This document shows, in pieces, positions 48,801 through 59,400 of a stretch of DNA of 64,000 nt (its first letter is position 1; every line of letters starts with the position of its first letter). Position numbers and translations under genes: made by a program. The DNA is from Dryomyza anilis (Eukaryota; Arthropoda; Insecta; Diptera; Dryomyzidae), in NCBI GenBank assembly GCA_951804985.1, contig OX638134.1, forward strand, positions 4,774,001-4,838,000. The letters run 5' to 3'. The notes beneath the pieces were generated by a model that was given only the letters and a program-made list of their open reading frames with translations, was not told where the DNA came from and ran no database searches.

Positions 48801-49206
48801 ATTTATCGAACGTCGTTCACTCGATTTTTATGCCACCAGCAAAGATCATCCGACGCACACGGAACTCTATCGTTTGATGTTGCTCGCTGCACAGGATAAC
48901 TATGATTTTCCGCTGAATATTACAACGCCCTATTGCGGTTTTCCACAACGTTTACAATTGCCACAGGGTTGTGCATCAGGACTGCCCCTACAGTTGGTCA
49001 CCATTGCTACACCCTACGACTATGTCTTTAAGAATGCCTATAGTTTGGAGTGTGATTTTGCACAGGGTGTGTCTAGTTTTGATGAGCATGCTTTTGGGTT
49101 TCCCTTCGATCGTCCGTTGGAATTGCGCGAGTTGCTGAAGTTGCCGAATGTTTTTGGGTCGCATGTAAAGGTCTACCATAGTGAGAGAAGACGAAGGAAG
49201 TTATAA
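45776..49206 (+). CDS. Hexamerin (larval storage protein), complete three-exon gene
   Basis: Joined exons 45776-45851, 45919-46046 and 47284-49206 give 708 residues, the usual length for insect hexamerins. Residues 1-19 (MYLVCCGCLILALIGS...) are a signal peptide, so the protein is secreted, as expected for fat body to haemolymph. Hemocyanin-type domains follow in order. The N-domain is at about 25-155, with KQKFLFEILLRIEDP, FYHARDWDT and CWARRHLNEG (C126). The M-domain is at about 160-450, with MLRDPSFYVYAELL from residue 433. The Ig-like C-domain runs to the end, with PGVK at 472, CGFPQRLQLP from 619, and FPFDRP and VKVYH near the C-terminus. The protein is rich in Tyr, Phe, Trp, His, Leu and Gln and has sequons (NVT, NIT). 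Hexamerins are known to store amino acids and not to bind copper. Unusually Leu/Arg-rich composition suggests a divergent member, possibly like the Drosophila hexamerin-like gene CG8100 rather than Lsp1 or Lsp2; this is a guess. Confidence 0.92.
45919..46046 (+). CDS. Hexamerin exon 2
   Basis: After the split codon it encodes 42 residues, NQYYLDKQKFLFEILLRIED and onward to DKQQYV. This is the conserved start of the hemocyanin N-domain. The donor is GTG|GTGAGT, in phase 0. Confidence 0.88.
46080..46495 (-). mobile_element. Decayed CCCAGT-type MITE remnant
   Basis: It is diverged but colinear with 41601-41998: TAACCTCGTTGCTTGTTCC, GATACGATAATATACGAC, TTCTCGGTACGA and GATCTCGTATCGATATC occur in the same order. 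The termini are no longer recognisable. Confidence 0.7.
46742..46919 (-). mobile_element. tRNA-derived SINE, copy 4, 3'-truncated
   Basis: The tRNA-like head and the first part of the body are intact on the minus strand (B box GGTTCAAGCC near 46868-46859). The sequence breaks off at GCCAAGGTAAGG, before the distal body and tail. It lies inside hexamerin intron 2, antisense to the gene. Confidence 0.88.
47284..49206 (+). CDS. Hexamerin exon 3 (main body)
   Basis: The acceptor is ACTTCTAG|GAATAC, so translation enters as EYNDD and not at the ATG at 47299, which is internal. It gives 640 residues to TAA at 49204-49206 with no stop or frameshift. Short ORFs on the opposite strand (48209-48478, 48529-48783, 48988-49179) are shadows. 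Confidence 0.93.
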   Translation, partial: EYNDDMITFYDAFEARKLLPRGQYFNALLHANHAQQSRGLYYYFYHARDWDTLRINICWARRHLNEGLFLHALIQALLRREDFRDLIMPKIYELVPQHFHQRKFVHRAESFDYGNWWIQQQLQPIHVAKTRNVTNRTLSNENNSCHRQWWRPMGLHEQIYVEPKKYILPRQLENGLRNSTQWHQAMAEVKLLWMPAKYTDERLAYLTEDVGWNSYWYYLNMGLAATVPSKSTEQRHELRNWWFWQLQQLLARYQMERQAHGLNEDLVKLARYEPDLQSWTGERFRTLPLNDDPIMLALEQLLARVRLALSEQSLKLRHGQRIPLQGAAQLQPILDELLEQLLPEIASKLAKKFPHPAQLYHFETMLRDPSFYVYAELLLQSYWRIRAALLPSYMTGGAPELSLPGVKLLSVKVSLLQTHFELVDQDVTNLFNNKLFYYAGQLLRQKILVARQHRLQHRPFRLLFNVTATEPQSVILRTFLAPARAQNARNFYQIDTFVTHLDAGTQFIERRSLDFYATSKDHPTHTELYRLMLLAAQDNYDFPLNITTPYCGFPQRLQLPQGCASGLPLQLVTIATPYDYVFKNAYSLECDFAQGVSSFDEHAFGFPFDRPLELRELLKLPNVFGSHVKVYHSERRRRKL

Positions 49207-49333
49207 AACTGGGAACTGTATTCCGAATCTGTATACCGAAATTATGTGAGCGGTATTTCTGAAAAGTACACAGACGAAGCTCTGAGATTAGGATATTTAG
49301 GATATATAACGAAATTCGTTAATGTTCAACTGA

Positions 49334-49339
49334 AATAAA
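49334..49339 (+). terminator. Polyadenylation signal AATAAA (hexamerin)
   Basis: This canonical hexamer is 128 bp after the stop codon and is followed by T-rich sequence (TTTTTTTT near 49365). Confidence 0.65.
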
Positions 49340-49802
49340 TATCTTATACTACATATCCGCTAATTTTTTTTTACAATAATAGATTTTCTGTTATCGAATA
49401 TATATCGTAGTTATGCGATTCTTTTCAAAAAAGGAATATTTCTTCTATATCATCGTCGTTTTAGATGTAATAGTAAAAATATTGTGTAGAAGGTTGTTAA
49501 GGAGGTTAAGGAGAGGAAAGAGAGGTAAGTGGTATCGGTCTATACTGGTCTTGAATTTTCCAATCCAATTCCAAAACCCAGAGAGATTGCACCATAATCG
49601 TATCGTACAACAGAAGAACAAATTAGTTTCGAATGAATTTTCTCAGTTCGCGTAATAATCAAGGGATCTCTAAAGGAGTGGGTTTGGTACGATGTCTGAG
49701 TAGAACGAGAGAATATATATTGTATTCAAAAACTTTCCGTTGTAACACCTATAAACAAGGTTTATACACTCTACTTTCTTCGGTGATGAAAACAAGCAAT
49801 AG
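49340..49802. other. Downstream spacer, nothing recognised
   Basis: AT-rich, without domain-bearing ORFs. Confidence 0.5.
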
Positions 49803-50201
49803 CCCAGTATACCATTCGTATCGATATCGTTACGAGATCATTACGAGTAGATGGAGAAATCACACGATATCGGACCCGTTCTCGTAACGATATCGAGCGT
49901 CAAATTGGACATAGATGGTAGGTAGATATCGGAACGTTCTGTCGGAGTTTTCTCGATTCGAGAAATTGTTTGAAATCGGAACGTTATCTATGAAAAAATG
50001 ATCAAAATTCGAGATTGCCGCGAAAAATATTGCGATATCGATTTGATAAATGTTTATATATATTGTATCTTTTCAAAGAATTTCAATGTACGAAAATTTT
50101 TAAAAGTAGGAATCGAGAAAGCAACGAGATCGAACTTTTTTATCGAAGTTATTCGAGAAAGCTTCGGGGTAACGAAGGTCACCGAGTCATGACAGACTGG
50201 G
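49803..50201 (+). mobile_element. 399-bp MITE with CCCAGTMT ends, copy 3
   Basis: It starts CCCAGTATACCATTCG and ends with the complement of CCCAGTCTGTCATGAC. The flanks are AG/AG. It aligns end to end with 2885-3282. Small ORFs inside are not genes. Confidence 0.87.
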
Positions 50202-53200
50202 AGGGAATCAAAATTTCTAATTAAACCCCCCTGCAAGTGTTTTATGCCCGTTCGTATGAATTACCTTAATAAAAACCAAAAATATTATCTCAAGAAATAA
50301 AGTATAACAATATTTTCACGTTTTCCTTTATATCTTCTTTGATATTACTTTTTAACAATTATAAAATATCAAAAACCAAAGTTTAAAATACAAAGGAAAT
50401 AAAAAAAATAAGTCTGTGTTTTTAATATGCATTGCCTTTTGTTCTTAAATTCATATCATCACAACGCTTAATGCTGTTTTTCGCCATGCTTGATCCTTTC
50501 AGTAAACTACGCAAAAAATCAACTCGTTGATCTTTCACTGCGCGCCAGTACCTATTATTGGTCTTCAATTCAAAGACCTTGATTTGCCTGTGCTTAATTT
50601 ATAGCCATGTCCATGACTGCGTTGGGCGCCTTCATGCAAAACCCTCATAAATCGTTTCGTTTCATTTCATTTCATTGTTAGTAGTCGCGTCTCGCCGTTA
50701 ATAGTTTTTATTCTTTATTTTCGAGTAGATTTGACTGATTATATTATTTCTTAGTCGTACCTCCGATACGCCAATACACTACGTGCAAGTGTTCCCTGGC
50801 AACTTAAATATTCAACTTGACACATAGTGGGTTTGAGAGATTCAAAAGTGAGCATAATTTGAAATAAGCTTGACAAAGTGTTTTTAAAAGTGTTGAGAAT
50901 AATTGCAGATTTGAGCTTCTTTTTAAAATATATATTTTAGTCAAACCATCTGATTTATATCAAACCCATTAACAGCTGTTATTAGAATAAGAACCAACAA
51001 TGAAGGTGGTTAGAGTCAGAGGAAAAGTATCGTGAAATATATTTCAAGGATCTGCTTATAGAACTACTTTAAGATAATATTGAAGATATATAGAATCATG
51101 TCTTGGGGGGTATTTAGCAGGTCAAAAGTAAGTACATTTACAAAGTAAAAATAATTGCATGGAATTCACTCTGCAACATTGGTGGATAAGAAGTCTCTCC
51201 TGTTGTCTTAGTTGTCATTTACTTGAGAAAGAAATATTAATCTGGGTGATGACACTTATCTGTTCAGAAGGTATGAATCAATGGTTCGAGAATTTACCCA
51301 CGGGATAATTTTATCCAGTGTCCTAGTTCTGATTCTTTTATACGAAACAAACTGGCCACTTTAACATAGCGTTGTTTTAGGAAGTGGTAAATTGACATTG
51401 TTGAACTTTTGACCTATCACTAAACTGGCTTCAAATGGAGAAAGTGATTGTGTTAAAAATTCTTCAATTGAAAACAACACTGCCTGTAATACTGTGTAGT
51501 GAATTTACAACTGTTTGTCGCTATAAAACTGTGTAGTGCCACTAAAACTGTCGGTTGGTGTATATGCTACATATGCATATTTTTTAGCATATCCACAAAC
51601 CCTGAAATGATTTCATTTATACTATTAAATAATTCGTATATTCAATTAAATATATAAATAGAACTAATTATTTTGTATCAATTAATCACAGTTGTTATAT
51701 GTACGTTTAGTTTTTAGTCTGTGTTTAAAAGAATCGCAACTAGAACAGTTCATAAATATTTTCGATTCTCCGTTAGAGGTTTTAGAACACATGAAATATG
51801 GAATTATAAGTGAGATTAAATTGAGGTTATTAAGAATCATGTCTTGGGAGTAGTTAGTCGGAAAAAAAAAATTAAAAAGTAATCAGAAAAATATTTATCT
51901 GAGTGAGGCCACTTATCTGGTCTAAAAGTATGATTAGAGGGTTTCAAAGCACACAAAACATGGAATATAATTCGGGAAATCATAAAATAAAACAATTTTA
52001 TTTGATGAATATTGAGACATAAATTCTCATATCAGTGGTAGCTTAATTTATATCAATCAGAAGAAACTTTATCAATATAAATTCGATATATTTTCTGTGT
52101 GAGGTTTGATTAAAATCTGACAAAGGCATCGGGCATCAGGCTTTAATTTGTAAATTCTGTTCAATTCCTTACTTAATCAAAAGCTATCTGGAATGTTCAA
52201 AATTGAATTTTATATTGGAAAGAATTGATTTTCTAGAATTGGAGCATATACATGAATAACATGTCAATATAAATACCCTAAATATTGTCCTTATGAAGTT
52301 TCATTAAAATCGGAGGAAGGAATAGGGGGACTCTGGTTAGACTTTAGTGGTTACGTATTTCAAATGAATTCAATAATTTAAAATTCTGCGAATCATATTC
52401 GATTCTATTTATTTAGGCAAATATTTAAATTTTGATCGAACGCGTATATCAGAATGTCCCGTATAACCGATTTTTGTTCCTCTCTAAACCAAATTCATTC
52501 CATTATCCACTGCTTTTCATGTCTCGTCTGCTCTTGTCAAATGCTACACATAAATTAAACATTGTCTAGCATTAAAACGTAGCACAATTTTTCGACTCTT
52601 AATTTCCGATCCTTAAATTGCGCGCCTCCATATATACGATTCGATTCTCACTCCTGCGCATGGTGGTTGGCACCGTTTCCACCACCACTAACAGCACCAT
52701 CACGATCACCACCATTATCATTACCACTACCTGCTGTTCGATCATTTTTTTTATTTTATATTTTTATTTGAGACGTCTGTCTATCCGCACAAACCCTTCA
52801 TACGACTGTCGTTCCTCCTTCAGCCATTTCGATACAGCGTAAAGTTTTAAATTTCTTGGAAATAAAAGCATGGGTTGTGCGTTGCAAGGCTTTAGAACTC
52901 AACAAGACAAAAAGGTTCGCTACTTTGCTACCTACAATATATAGTATTTAGTGTTGCTGGTATTGGTACCACTTTAAAACCTAAAACAACACGAGTGTAA
53001 ATTTTCCATAATATATTTAAAATTATTTTTTTTCTATAGTTTCTTGTTGTTGTTGCTGTATTGTTGGTGATATTGATTTTGATTTTCTTTTTATTTTCGA
53101 TATTTCGGGCTCTTTTTTTCGAAGTATTATTTTTTTGGGACTTTTTTCGAAGACTTGTTTCTGGTTCTTTTTTTTTGTTTGGTATAAAGCCAACGTAATT

Positions 53201-53738
53201 TTTATCTCTACGTTGCATTCGTTGTTTTGGGCCCCAGTTTTGAGTCTCAGTTTTAGTTATTGTTGTTGCTCTCTGCATTTGGTAGGTGCTTCAATCTTTT
53301 CCACAGGCAATATGCGCAGTTTTTTTTGTATTTTCTTCTACATATATTTAATACTCTGTGGCGTGGAGTGGAGTGTCTTGTCTGTTTGTTGTAGTTGTTC
53401 GGGTTGCATTTGTTGTTGCTGTGATTTGAAACCATGCAGGTGTCCAATTCTGTCCGTCGTTACGATTTTTTTTGTTTTTTTTTGTAAGTTTTATCAAGAA
53501 TAAAACTAGTTCTAGATGGTAAAGCGGACGGACGCAAGTACGTCGTACGATCAGCACGATCGCTGGCTTCGGATAACAAGTTCGAACTCGTATGGTTAGC
53601 TATCAGAGTCTAGAAAAAATGGGCTTTGAGCTTATGGAAAAAGCAACAAATTAAGCGATGATTTCGATTTTATATTTTAGATCGTGGATGATCGTAGCGT
53701 AGATTTTTCAAGATTTTAATTATAATTTTATTATAATG
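50202..53738. other. Intergenic, no gene supported
   Basis: Mostly AT-rich unique-looking DNA. It contains ACCACCACTA/ATCACCACC simple sequence at 52670-52735 and TTGTTGTTG patches at 53043-53430. ORFs at 52618-52842, 52928-53278 and 53135-53503 are compositional. Confidence 0.5.
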
Positions 53739-54320
53739 AAAAACTTGAATTTTTAGTGAAAAATTGAATTTTTAGTGAAAAATTGAAATTTTAGTGAAAA
53801 ATTTAATTTTTAGTGAAAAATTTAATTTTTAGTGAAAAATTGAATTTTTAGTGAAAATTTGAATTTTTAAAGAAAAATTTAATTTTTAGTGAAAATTTGA
53901 TTTTTTAGTGAAAAATTGAATTTTTAGTGAAAAATTTTATTTTTAGTGAAAAATTTAATATTTAGTGAACAATTTAATTTTTAGTGAAAAATTTAAGTTT
54001 TAGTGAAAATTTGATTTTTAGTGAAAATTTGAATTTTTAAAGAAAAAGTTAATTTTTAGTGAAAATTTGATTTTTTAGTGAAAAATTGAATTCTTAGTGA
54101 AAAATTGAAATTTTAGTGAAAAATTGAATTTTTAGTGAAAAATTTAATTTTTAATGAAAATTTGAATTTTTCGAGAAAAATTGAATTTTTGGTGAAAAAT
54201 TGAAATTTTAGTGAAAAATTGAAATTTTAGTTGAATTGAATTTTTAGTAAAAAATTGAAATTTTAGTGAAAATTTGAATTTTTGGTGAAAAACTGATTTT
54301 TAAGTGAAAATTTGAAATAA
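53739..54320 (+). repeat. 19-bp A/T minisatellite, block D
   Basis: GAATTTTTAGTGAAAAATT units are in the block B orientation and moderately diverged. It ends near TTCACTGAAAAAATT at 54335. Confidence 0.93.
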
Positions 54321-55922
54321 TAATGTTCACTGAAAAAATTATTCACTAAATATAAAATATATAGCATGTCACACTTTTTACATTGTTAAAAATATATCAT
54401 GCAACAAATTATTTTAATTTAATTAATTAGATTTTACAACGACACAAAAATTACGTAACAAAAAAACACATTGAAATCAATAACATTTTGACATAAAATC
54501 GACGAGATTTCGAGCATAAAAATCGCATATTCATTTTCAGCGCCAAAAATCGCACGTTCGATCGATGCAGGCCAAAACCGGACAACAGACGAAACTCGTT
54601 CCAAGGATGTCAACTTCTGCAAATTCTAGTAGTTGGTTGGTGTTAGATCAATCGGCTGTTTTAGATTTTATGTTTTTTTTTATTTTTAATATTTTTTATT
54701 TTTTGTATATTTTTCTTTTTGTGGGTTAACTGATCGTGTGTTTGCGGCTGGTGGTGTGGGTCCACGGCGCGGCATCAATTAGCAATTCATTAAGCGTCGA
54801 TCATATATATTGCCGACCACTTGCGGCGAATTTGCAACTTCATTTTCAAAGAACACAATTATTTTGTGTTTCTTTTATTTTTTTAGCAACGCGATCGATC
54901 GCAGACTTTTAAACGCGATCGCAGCAAACGCCAGTACAAAACAGCGCCCGGTCGCGCAAGCAATTAAAAGCCAGTCGTAATTGCCGCTGAGTACTGTTAC
55001 AAAATTTATTGCAAAACCATAAAAAATCAAGAAATCGATATTTTTTGTATATATATTTAATTTTTTTTTTTGTTGCCAAGATCAATGCATTTAATTGATT
55101 TTATGCGACTGCAGACCAGACTGATGATCGCATTTGGGCTGTATGCCTAAAACTGCGCATTTGAACAAATTTTTACGATCATTTTCAGCATTTTCAACGA
55201 GCTCGCATTCAATTGCCATCAATTTAGACCATTAGACACACGATCGATGGACCGCAGCCGTTACCAACGCGGCGATAAATAGCAGCAAATGACAACGCGG
55301 TGTTGCGCATAATAAAACCATGCATACATTTTGCATTTTGAACATTTTTGATTAATATTTATTACATCTAACATTAGTTAAAAATGTCTTGTATGACGGA
55401 CGTGTCTGCCGATCATTTGCGATCAGCTGTTTATTTGTAAAAAAAAGGCAAAATCATTGTCAAATAAAACTGACAAAAATATACAAAAATGAGTCAAACT
55501 CTTCTGCCCATAATAATCAGTGCTTGACCCAGATAATGTGGTTTAAAAAATACGAAAACACCCCACAATCGACAGCATTGCACAATGAAAACAAGAAAAA
55601 ATACTTAACAAAGCCAGCTCAATTTGCGACATATAAATCTTATTTCCTGAAACACTGCGGTTGCCCCTTTCTTTCTTTTTTGTTTTTTTGTATTTCCCTT
55701 TAAGGCGATCAGTTTTGAAGATCGCTTTGTCAGCATTTCAGACGATCGTTTTACGATTGCAACTGCATTTTTCCTGCGCTGTTATTAATAAATTTGAGAT
55801 TTTATAGCCTCATCAAAGAGATGCTTTTAATTTCACAACAAGATCGCTATCGATCAGCGCTGAATTACGATGCACGTTAAAAGGAATCTTTTTTTTGTCA
55901 TTTTCTTTTAATTCAAATTTAT
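54321..55922. other. GATCG-rich island between inverted minisatellite blocks
   Basis: CGATCG or GATCGC motifs recur, for example at 54560, 54797, 54892-54903, 54915, 55243, 55421, 55707, 55743 and 55851. No gene was recognised; the ORF at 55389-55703 has no domain. It could be regulatory. Confidence 0.55.
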
Positions 55923-56265
55923 TGCAAAAAATTCAATTTGCCACTAAAAATTAAAATTATCACTAAAAATTCAATTTTTCACTAAAAATTTCAATTTTTG
56001 CCTAAAAATTCTATTTTTCACTAAAAAATCAAATTTTCACTAAAAATTTTAATTTTTGATTAAAAATTAAATTTTTCTCTCAAAATTAAATTTTTTACTA
56101 AGAATTAAATTTTTCACTGAAAATTAAATTTTAACTGAAAATTCAATTTGTTCACTAAAAATTCAATTTTTCACTTTGAAATTCAATGTTTTACTAAAAA
56201 TTAAAATTTTCACTAAAAATTGAAATTTTCACTAAAAATTAAAATTTTCACTAAAAATTTCAAAA
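55923..56265 (-). repeat. 19-bp A/T minisatellite, block E
   Basis: CACTAAAAATTCAATTTTT-type units are in the opposite orientation to block D and quite diverged. Confidence 0.9.
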
Positions 56266-56284
56266 AAATTAAATTAAATTAATT

Positions 56285-56640
56285 GAATCATTATCGATCG
56301 CATGTTATTTCATTAGATACAAAATATCACATAATATATTTAAATATCGAAAATTATTTTTTATACAAACGTATCGCATATATTTTTTGTAGAAAAATAT
56401 TGCATGACATATTTTCTTCTTATATATCACACGATATATTTGTATACTAAAACATCGATTTTTTTTTTTTAAATATCGATTGGTATATTTTGGTACAAAA
56501 ACATTGCATGACACATGTTTATACTTAAATATTGCATGTCATATATTTATACTTAAATATCTCATGACATATTTTAAAAATTAATATAAAAAAACGTATA
56601 ACTTTTTAGGTATAGCGCATATTTGAAAAATATCGCATGA
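56285..56640 (+). repeat. Degenerate tandem repeat with TTGCATGACATATTT core
   Basis: Units of about 30-40 bp carry ATATYGCATGACATATTT followed by TATACTTAA-like spacers. The core is the complement of the one at 57880-59400. Confidence 0.75.
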
Positions 56641-57879
56641 ATTTTTTTTTTAATTTCAGTAGCCTTGTGTTCAAATTTCAACACTTCACCATTAACAAAA
56701 ATATTTCCGCGTATTTCTATAAACGAATTTCATTCAGAACTAATAAAACAAAAGCACGTATTCAGAAAAATTTGGCAAACACTTTTTGCGCCTGAAATAC
56801 TACTTGTCCAAGTAAAAAAAAAATAATAATATGAAGTATCTGACTAGTCGCGCAATGAATCCATCAGCAAAAACGCATTAATTGCAAACGAAATTCATAA
56901 ATTATACCAGCAACAGCAGCATTATTTGAAGTGTAAAAAATTGCAATGCATAAAATGTATTAAATTGAAAATAGAAAAACTAAAAATATATTAAAAAATA
57001 ATAAGCGCGCCCTCGAAGCGGCATTTTAACGTAACTACAAAAAGTGTAATAAAAAACATCACATGCGAATTTTGCACAGCAGCAACAACTTTAATGATGA
57101 CAGCCAGAGTTGGGCTAAATGCGTGTAGTCGCCGCTAATACGTTATATGGCACGGAGCCAAAGGCCCCCAGGGTGATGAAGATTGTTATTAGATGGAGAT
57201 GATTTTGTTGTTGTTGTAGCTGTGGGCCCTGTTGCTATTGCTGCTGCTACTGCTGTAGTTGCTGGTGCATTTAATATGCTGTAAATATGGCACATGTGCT
57301 ATTGCGGCTGTTGTTGCTACTTTTACACTGCCATTGCCAAGTCAGGCCAAACCATTGCCATTGAATGAAAACTAATTTTAAGTTTTTGTTGTTGTTTTTG
57401 CTATTTTTGTTGCTGGCATTTTGCCGCCGCTTTTTCGGCTTAATTGTTCTGTGAATTGAATAATTTGCGCGTGAAAATCTAAAGACACTTCCAGTTCGTT
57501 GCGCAAAAGTTACTGTGAAATGTTCAAAAAAATTGCATGCGATTGCTGCAACATGACAGCAAACTATTTATAAAAATTTAAATTTTGTATTTTATATTTT
57601 ATATATTTTTAGCTAAAACTATTTAAATAATTTTAGAAATGCATGAAAATAGTCCTTAATTTAGTTAATTTGGTTCTTTTAGTTCCTTCAGTTTTTTTAG
57701 ATCCTTTAGTTCTTTTAGCTCTTCTACATAATAATACAAAATACTCGAAAAAAACATATTGTTTAAACTAAATTGCATGATATATTTTATAAGACTTCAA
57801 ATAAATTAGAAAATACTCACATTTTATTATTTAATAATATAAAATACTAAAAATTCAAAAATTCAATAATAAAAACTGT
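56641..57879. other. Unique-looking spacer with TTGTTG/CTGCTG patches
   Basis: The stretch 57105-57180 is a more complex patch, CGCCGCTAATACGTTATATG followed by GCACGGAGCCAAAGGCCCC, that looks unlike the repeats and might be a conserved regulatory block. No gene was recognised. Confidence 0.45.
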
Positions 57880-59400
57880 CATAAAAAAATGTCATGCCAT
57901 AGACTACAAACTATATTAAATTATAAATTTTCTAAAAATAAAATTTGCGTACTTCGGTAAATTATCAATAATTATAGTTAAAAATGTCATGACATTTTTT
58001 AGTATTAAATACATAAAATTGAAGATTTTCGGAAATTCTAATTTTTAATAAAAAAATATCAAGTTACTTTTAAGTAGAAAAATATAAGAAAAATAAAATT
58101 TATATCAAATAAGTTATAAATAATTTTTGATTAGATAATATATAAAATTTTATAAATTCAAATAAATCATAAAATATTCGCAAATTCTACATTATTATAA
58201 GCTCACAAAATCTCATGCAATTTTTTTGTGCTGAAAATACATAAATTTAAAATTTACGAAAAGTTAAAATTGTCCAAAAAAATGTCATGCGACTTTGAAA
58301 TATAAAATATGTAACATTTCTTAAAATAAAAAATGTTTTTTAAAAATATCAAGCGATTTTTTGAGAAAAAAATGTATAAGTGAAAATTTTGGAAATATAA
58401 AAATTGTCAACTTTTGAATAAATTTTAAAATATTCACAAAATATATTTTTATATTAACTAAAACAAATTTCATGCAATTTTTCAGTAGAAAATATATGAA
58501 ATTGAAAGTTTACGAAAATTGTCACAAAAATGTAGTGAGATTTTTATTTTTAGTATAAAATACTTAAAAATGTCAATTATTGAAAAACAAAAATTATCAT
58601 ACAAAAATTTTAAGAAATTTTTGAGTAGAAAAATATATAAAATTTTCTAAAAATGGAACTTGCCATACTTTATGTATTTTATTTAAATTAAAAAAAAAAT
58701 ATATCATGCAGTTATTTCAGTTAGAAGACACAAAATTGAAATTAAAAAAAGTCATGCAAGTTTGGAATTTAGAATTGAAAAATATTAGAAAATTATGAAA
58801 TATTCAGATTGTATTTCATTTTTGAGTATAAATTATTATTAAATATTCAATAAATTTTTTTTGCACATAAGCTAAATAAATGTCATGCTATTATTTAATA
58901 GAAAATAGCTATATTTCAAATAAATTTTAAAATATTGAAAAAATCTATTTTATTAAAGCTAAAAAAAGTCATGCGATTTTTTTTTTAATAGACACAAAAT
59001 TAAAATAAAAATTTAAAATTGTCTTAAAAAAATGTCATGCAATTTCTGAGTAGAGAATATTTAAAATTAAAAATTCAGGTTTCAAATGAATTATAAAATA
59101 TACGCAAAAAACTATTTATATATAAACTAAAAAAATGTTATGCAATTTTTTTAGTAGAAAATACATAATGTTGAAAATTTTTATATACTAAAAATTGTCA
59201 TAAAAATGGTCATGCTATTTTTGAGTAGATAATATATAAAATTCAAAATTTTTGAAAAATTAAAAATTGTTAAATATGTTCTAAAATTATTTCTATGTAA
59301 GCTACAAAAAATGTCATGCGATTATTGTAAAATATATAACATTGAAAATGTTCGAAAAACAAAAATTGCCATAAAAAATGACACACAATTTGGTACAGAA
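57880..59400 (-). repeat. Degenerate repeat array with AAAATGTCATGCAATTTTT core
   Basis: The core or near matches recur at least fifteen times, for example near 57888, 57981, 58278, 58873, 58965, 59031, 59127, 59206 and 59308. The spacers contain AAATATATAAAATTGAAAATTTTCG. The orientation is opposite to 56285-56640. Units are badly diverged. Confidence 0.75.
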
